Assembly (NCBI RefSeq): GCF_031846245.1
Contig: NZ_JAVRIC010000026.1
Coordinates: 1 to 57,957 of the forward strand
DNA: 57,957 nt
Reading direction: 5' to 3'
Source of the DNA: Banduia mediterranea
GTDB taxonomy: Bacteria; Pseudomonadota; Gammaproteobacteria; Nevskiales; Nevskiaceae
The stretch's first letter is position 1. Each line of letters starts with the position of its first letter. Positions 54,430-57,957 of this stretch are shown here, piece by piece. The notes under the pieces were generated by a model, which had not been told where the DNA came from, ran no database searches, and was given only the letters and a program-made list of their open reading frames with translations. Made by a program: the position numbers and the translations under genes.

Positions 54430-56421
54430 TTATCGTGTCTTTTCGACGGGTTCTTCAAGACATTCGTTTTTCTCGCGGTAGCGTTCGGGCAGCTGATGAT
54501 CGAACGGCATCAGCCGGTTCTGGATCGCGAATCGGTCGGCACCCGAGAGCTGCTCTCGAATCGCGGTGACCTCGCTCAGCCGGGCTTCGGTATCCGGGTG
54601 ATTGCGATGGTCTGCCTGTCCGTAACCGCGGAAGCCCGGCGGCAACTCCATGCTGGCAACATCGATAGGCTCGTAGTCGACGGCCGGCAGCGTGTCGCCC
54701 TCGTCCTTCCAGGTCGTGAGGGTGCGCTTGAGCCAGTTGGCGTCGTCGCGTTGCGGATGGTCTTCGCGCGAATGAGCGCCGCGGCTCTCGGTGCGTTGCC
54801 GCGCACCCACAGCCACGCACAGCGCGACCTTGAGCATTTTCTGCAGTCGGTAAGCCCCAACCAGCTCCGGGTTGGCGCCGCGCACGCGGCTTTCCAAGCC
54901 GAGACTGCGCGAGCGAACCAGCAGATCTTGCAGTTCGTCGACTGCCTCGTCGAGCTCTGTGCCGGTGCGGAAGATGCCGACCTTGTTGATCATGATCTCT
55001 TCCATTCGCCGGCGAATGTCGCTGGCCCGCTCCTTGCCTTTCGAGGTCAGAATTTCGTCCAGCCTGGCCTGCTCCCGTGCATGGAATTCGCGCACCAGCG
55101 CAGTGGGAATGCTGATTTCGCTTTCCCCGGATTGACAGAAGTCGGCAATGAATTCCGAGACGATCATGCCGGCGACGATGGTTTCGGCCACCGAGTTGCC
55201 GCCCAGCCGGTTGAATCCGTGCAGATCCCAGCAGGCCGACTCGCCGCAGGCGAACAGTCCCTTGAGCGCGGTGCTCTCACCAGTGTGGCGGGTGCGGATG
55301 CCGCCCATCGAATAGTGCTGGGTGGGGCGCACCGGAATCCAGTCGACGGCTGGATCGATGCCCAGGAAATAATGGCAGATGTCCTTGACTTCGCGCAGGT
55401 TCTTCTCGACGTGCTCGCGGCCCAGCAGGCTGATGTCCAGCCATAGGTGATCGCCGTACGGTGACTTTACGCCCTTGCCCTTGCGCATGTGCTCGGTCAT
55501 GCGGCGCGATACGACGTCACGCGAGGCCAGCTCCTTCTTCTCCGGCTCGTAGTCGGGCATGAATCTGTGGCCATCGACGTCCCGGAGCACGCCCCCGTCG
55601 CCGCGGCAGCCCTCTGTGGTCAGGATGCCGGCCGGCACGATTGCGGTCGGGTGGAATTGCACGGCCTCCATGTTGCCGAGTTCGGCGATGCCGGTTTCCA
55701 GTGCGATGCCCATGCCGGTGCCTTCGCAGATGATGCCGTTGGTCGAGACCTTGTAGATCCGGCCATAGCCACCGGTAGCGATCACCGTGGCCTTGGCCAC
55801 GAACGACGTCAGTTCACCGGTCACCAGGTCGCGGACCACGGCGCCGTAGCAGCGCCCGCCCTCATGAATAAGTGCGAGCGCTTCCTTGCGTTCCATCACC
55901 GGGATGCCGTGGGCGATCGACTGGTCGCCCAGTGTAAACAGCATCGCGTGGCCGGTGCCATCGGAGGTGTAGCAGGTGCGCCATTTCTTCGTCCCGCCGA
56001 AATCGCGCGCGGTGATCAGGCCGTGCGCCTCGGGCGACTCGGTGATGGTGATCTTTTCGGCATTCACGACCGCTTCCCGATCACCGGATCGGACCCGGTT
56101 CCACGGCACGCCCCAGCCGGCCAGTTCGCGCACGGCCTTGGGAGCCGTGTGCACGAACATGCGCGCGACCTGCTGGTCGCAGCCCCAGTCCGAGCCCTTG
56201 ACCGTGTCCTCGAAGTGAACGTCCTCGTTGTCGCCGCGTCCCATGGCGCTATTGGCCAGGCTGGCCTGCATGCCGCCCTGGGCCGCGGCCGAGTGCGAGC
56301 GCTTGGCCGGCACCAGGCTGAGCACGACGGTATCCAGGCCGCGTCTTTTCACACCTATAGCGGTGCGCAAGCCCGCCAGGCCGCCGCCGATGACGAGTAC
56401 GTCGGTATAGACCAGCTTCAT
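54430..56421 (-). CDS. frdA: Fumarate reductase / succinate dehydrogenase flavoprotein subunit
   Basis: A 663-residue flavoprotein. FAD binding: [19 protein letters not shown] at the N-terminus and [13 protein letters not shown] with the His that covalently holds FAD. Active-site segments include [20 protein letters not shown] and [13 protein letters not shown]. It interconverts fumarate and succinate. Length and the C-terminal part ([18 protein letters not shown]) fit the diheme type. The ATG overlaps the frdC stop by four bases. Confidence 0.96.
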   Translation of the reverse strand: MKLVYTDVLVIGGGLAGLRTAIGVKRRGLDTVVLSLVPAKRSHSAAAQGGMQASLANSAMGRGDNEDVHFEDTVKGSDWGCDQQVARMFVHTAPKAVRELAGWGVPWNRVRSGDREAVVNAEKITITESPEAHGLITARDFGGTKKWRTCYTSDGTGHAMLFTLGDQSIAHGIPVMERKEALALIHEGGRCYGAVVRDLVTGELTSFVAKATVIATGGYGRIYKVSTNGIICEGTGMGIALETGIAELGNMEAVQFHPTAIVPAGILTTEGCRGDGGVLRDVDGHRFMPDYEPEKKELASRDVVSRRMTEHMRKGKGVKSPYGDHLWLDISLLGREHVEKNLREVKDICHYFLGIDPAVDWIPVRPTQHYSMGGIRTRHTGESTALKGLFACGESACWDLHGFNRLGGNSVAETIVAGMIVSEFIADFCQSGESEISIPTALVREFHAREQARLDEILTSKGKERASDIRRRMEEIMINKVGIFRTGTELDEAVDELQDLLVRSRSLGLESRVRGANPELVGAYRLQKMLKVALCVAVGARQRTESRGAHSREDHPQRDDANWLKRTLTTWKDEGDTLPAVDYEPIDVASMELPPGFRGYGQADHRNHPDTEARLSEVTAIREQLSGADRFAIQNRLMPFDHQLPERYREKNECLEEPVEKTR

Positions 56422-57149
56422 CGGCGGGGCTCCAGCGGCTGTTCAAGGCTCGGCGGCACGTAAGGCTCACCGTAATTGTCGCGATGGTCGATGCCGATCC
56501 TGATGTAGGCGACCAGCGACAGCAGACCCAGCGTCAGGAAGAATGTGGTAAGCAGCCACCTGGCGCGCTTCATGTTGCGGCGCGTCGCGGCCGGCTTGCG
56601 CCCTTCCAGCCAGCCCCATTTGACCGCGACACGGTACAGGCCGATGGAGCCGTGCAGTTCAACGGCAAAAAGCAGCAACAGGTAAAGCGGCCAGTACCAG
56701 TCGGTGACCACGCGATCGGCCGATCCGTAGGGGCCTATCGACTCGGGGCGGGTCATCATGGTGTAGAGATGTACCGAGCCGAGGAAGAACATCGCAAACC
56801 CGGTATAGACCTGCACGAACCACAGCGTGGTGTCGCCGTGCTTCATTTCACCGGCATGCCTGCGAAAGGCGCTGTACCCGCGGTAATCGGCCGGAAACTT
56901 GCGCATGGCCAGTGCTGCATGAAAGATGAACATCGCCAACACGAACAGCGCCACGCCGCTGACCAGGATCGGATACGGCTCGCCGAAGACGTAATAGCCT
57001 TCGAAGAAGCGGGCCACGTGCCAGAAGGCGTCCTTGCCCAGCAGAATCGAGGCGACGAAAAACATGTGCAGCCACATGAACAGCGCCAGAAAGACGCCGC
57101 TTGCGCTTTGCAGTACGTCCAGTCTTGCCGGAAAGCGGCTCGCCGACAT
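56418..57149 (-). CDS. frdC: Fumarate reductase cytochrome b subunit (diheme type)
   Basis: A 243-residue membrane protein from the ATG at 57149, close to the 256 of the Wolinella subunit. Five hydrophobic segments with conserved His are visible: [46 protein letters not shown] with VHLYTM, and [14 protein letters not shown]. These give the axial ligands of two b hemes. It anchors FrdAB to the membrane and exchanges electrons with (mena)quinone. The ATG overlaps the end of the small gene upstream. Confidence 0.94.
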   Translation of the reverse strand: MSASRFPARLDVLQSASGVFLALFMWLHMFFVASILLGKDAFWHVARFFEGYYVFGEPYPILVSGVALFVLAMFIFHAALAMRKFPADYRGYSAFRRHAGEMKHGDTTLWFVQVYTGFAMFFLGSVHLYTMMTRPESIGPYGSADRVVTDWYWPLYLLLLFAVELHGSIGLYRVAVKWGWLEGRKPAATRRNMKRARWLLTTFFLTLGLLSLVAYIRIGIDHRDNYGEPYVPPSLEQPLEPRR

Positions 57150-57442
57150 CAGCCTTCCACCCTGAAGCTCTTGACCCGGTAGAAACCGTCGAAGATCAGC
57201 TTCCGATCGGCCAGCGTTGCCCGCTTGCCGACGGCTTGTGCACAGTCTTCGACCAGATGCTCCAGGTCGTTGCGCCACAGCGTATCCAGATGTGATTCGA
57301 TCTGTATCACCAGCCAGCGCAGCGACGCGACGCGGTGTAGCAAATGCTCAAGGCTCCCCGAATCGGGTTTGCGGGTCCCGCGGGATGTTCCGACCAGGCA
57401 CGCATGAAAACGGTTTTGCGTATGCCCCGAACTCGACGACAT
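57149..57442 (-). CDS. Small protein translationally coupled to frdC, unknown
   Basis: An open frame of up to 97 residues ends in a TGA that overlaps the frdC ATG, which suggests a real first gene of the operon. The readable conserved-looking part is SLEHLLHRVASLRWLVIQIE and, at the C-terminus, LIFDGFYRVKSFRVEG; the first 25 residues look unlike coding sequence, so the true start may be a GTG nearer 57313. No domain recognised. It may assist assembly of the reductase; that is only position-based. Confidence 0.5.
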   Translation of the reverse strand: MSSSSGHTQNRFHACLVGTSRGTRKPDSGSLEHLLHRVASLRWLVIQIESHLDTLWRNDLEHLVEDCAQAVGKRATLADRKLIFDGFYRVKSFRVEG

Positions 57443-57712
57443 GCGCCAGAATCTCAGTCAGTGGTTCGGAATCGCAGATCGCCTCGGTACTGAATTGCGG
57501 GTTCGGCGCATCCAGAAGCCGCGCCTCCTCCTTGAACCAGAGCCGCCGTCGCTGAAGCGGCGCTTCACGCTTCGGGGGCGAGCCGGCTTCGCCGAGTATG
57601 CACACATGCAGGCGGCGCCGCTTGCGTTCGCGAGCCGGATCGCGCGTTCGTGCGCCGGCGAGTGCTGCGCCTTGCCCACGGTGACCGGCATGATCTGTCT
57701 GAACTGACTCAT
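57348..57712 (-). pseudogene. Frameshifted universal stress protein (UspA family)
   Basis: The ATG at 57712 opens MSQFRQIMPVTVGKAQHSPA, then HERAIRLANASGA, close to the UspA pattern of a beta strand, Asp loop and helix. The continuation of the family is in another frame from about 57605: RRRLWFKEEARLLDAPNPQF, STEAICDSEPLTEILAHVVE, then NIPRDPQTR. One frameshift, and loss of the C-terminal G-x9-G-S motif, leave it broken. It lies under an FNR-type box; UspA genes controlled by ANR/FNR are known in other Proteobacteria. Confidence 0.6.
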
Positions 57713-57783
57713 AGGATTCTCCATCACGACCGCCGTAAGCAGCGGACTCGTATCAACGTTCCACCCAGATGCCGGATTCGGCA

Positions 57784-57797
57784 TTGACGCGGGTCAA
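57784..57797. promoter_or_regulatory. FNR/ANR/CRP-type box 1
   Basis: TTGAC-GCGG-GTCAA is a perfect palindrome of the TTGAC/T-N4-G/ATCAA form bound by FNR-family regulators. It lies 71 bases upstream of the stress-protein relic and 340 bases upstream of the small gene preceding frdC. Confidence 0.55.
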
Positions 57798-57932
57798 TCG
57801 GCTTGCCGGAAACACAGATGCCGTGCCGTGCGGACACGCCGGTGGGTCTGTGCAGCGAAGCGCAATGTGCATCTGGCGGAGGTCGCGATCGACAATGCCA
57901 CCGGCGTGCGCTGAGGGCGTGCGCGACGGTTT

Positions 57933-57946
57933 TTGATCCATGTCAA
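57933..57946. promoter_or_regulatory. FNR/ANR-type box 2
   Basis: TTGAT-CCAT-GTCAA matches the Pseudomonas ANR consensus TTGAT-N4-GTCAA exactly. It lies at the right edge of the window; the gene it controls may be the minus-strand operon or something beyond the edge. Confidence 0.6.
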
Positions 57947-57957
57947 TGACGCGTCGT

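Noticed and set aside
57753-57941. 62-codon frame at the right edge on the minus strand
   Set aside because: Some residues look protein-like, but it overlaps both FNR-type boxes and no family could be recognised.

Overview
The window is GC-rich chromosomal DNA from a Proteobacterium. The gene families suggest a gammaproteobacterium, perhaps of the Nevskiales/Solimonadaceae kind, but no rRNA or other decisive marker is present and the assignment is an inference. Coding density is high, and many neighbours are translationally coupled through ATGA, GTGA or TTGA overlaps. I saw no tRNA, rRNA, CRISPR array or intact transposase.

Left part (1-20.6 kb). A type I methylase gene (hsdM) runs off the left edge behind a truncated regulator. 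Next come a small membrane protein and a glutathione transferase, separated and bracketed by copies of a REP-like palindrome. An arsenic operon (arsR-arsC-acr3-arsH) lies on the minus strand with wrbA divergent from it. Single genes follow: dinB, dodecin, a GH13 glucosidase, CsbD, a BON protein, an OPT transporter, a DJ-1/PfpI protein, an NhaP antiporter, a lipoprotein and an SDR. The block ends with four consecutive membrane genes, of which three are channels: a glutamate-receptor-like K+ channel, a CNNM/CBS protein, a voltage-gated-type K+ channel and an MscS channel.

Centre (20.6-48.1 kb). After a thioesterase-like and a MOSC protein the window becomes a large lipid region. I read it as a bacterial sphingolipid (ceramide) locus. 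The anchor is serine palmitoyltransferase (46473-47678), translationally coupled to an acyl carrier protein and a fatty-acyl-AMP ligase, as in the known Caulobacter ceramide genes. Around it lie a GNAT-type candidate ceramide synthase, a YxxxK reductase-like SDR (candidate ceramide reductase), a DAG-kinase-fold protein (candidate ceramide kinase), a desaturase, a P450 with a ligase-ACP fusion, and a phosphopantetheinyl transferase. The same region also carries an MsbA-like ABC exporter, an LptF/LptG pair, and an unusual head-group set: two CDP-alcohol phosphotransferases with extra N-terminal domains, three nucleotidyltransferase-like proteins, a phosphoesterase and a HIT protein. A CDP-glycerol glycerophosphotransferase relic and a Fic gene interrupt it. 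The head group and product cannot be read from the sequence.

Right part (48.1-58 kb). A full-length Lhr helicase carries a repeat element inserted in frame. It is followed by decayed DNA: a lysozyme-like fragment, an ABC ATPase pseudogene and palindromes. Last comes a fumarate reductase operon of the FrdC-FrdA-FrdB order on the minus strand. Upstream of it are a small gene, a frameshifted universal-stress-protein gene and two FNR/ANR-type boxes, which suggests oxygen-responsive control.
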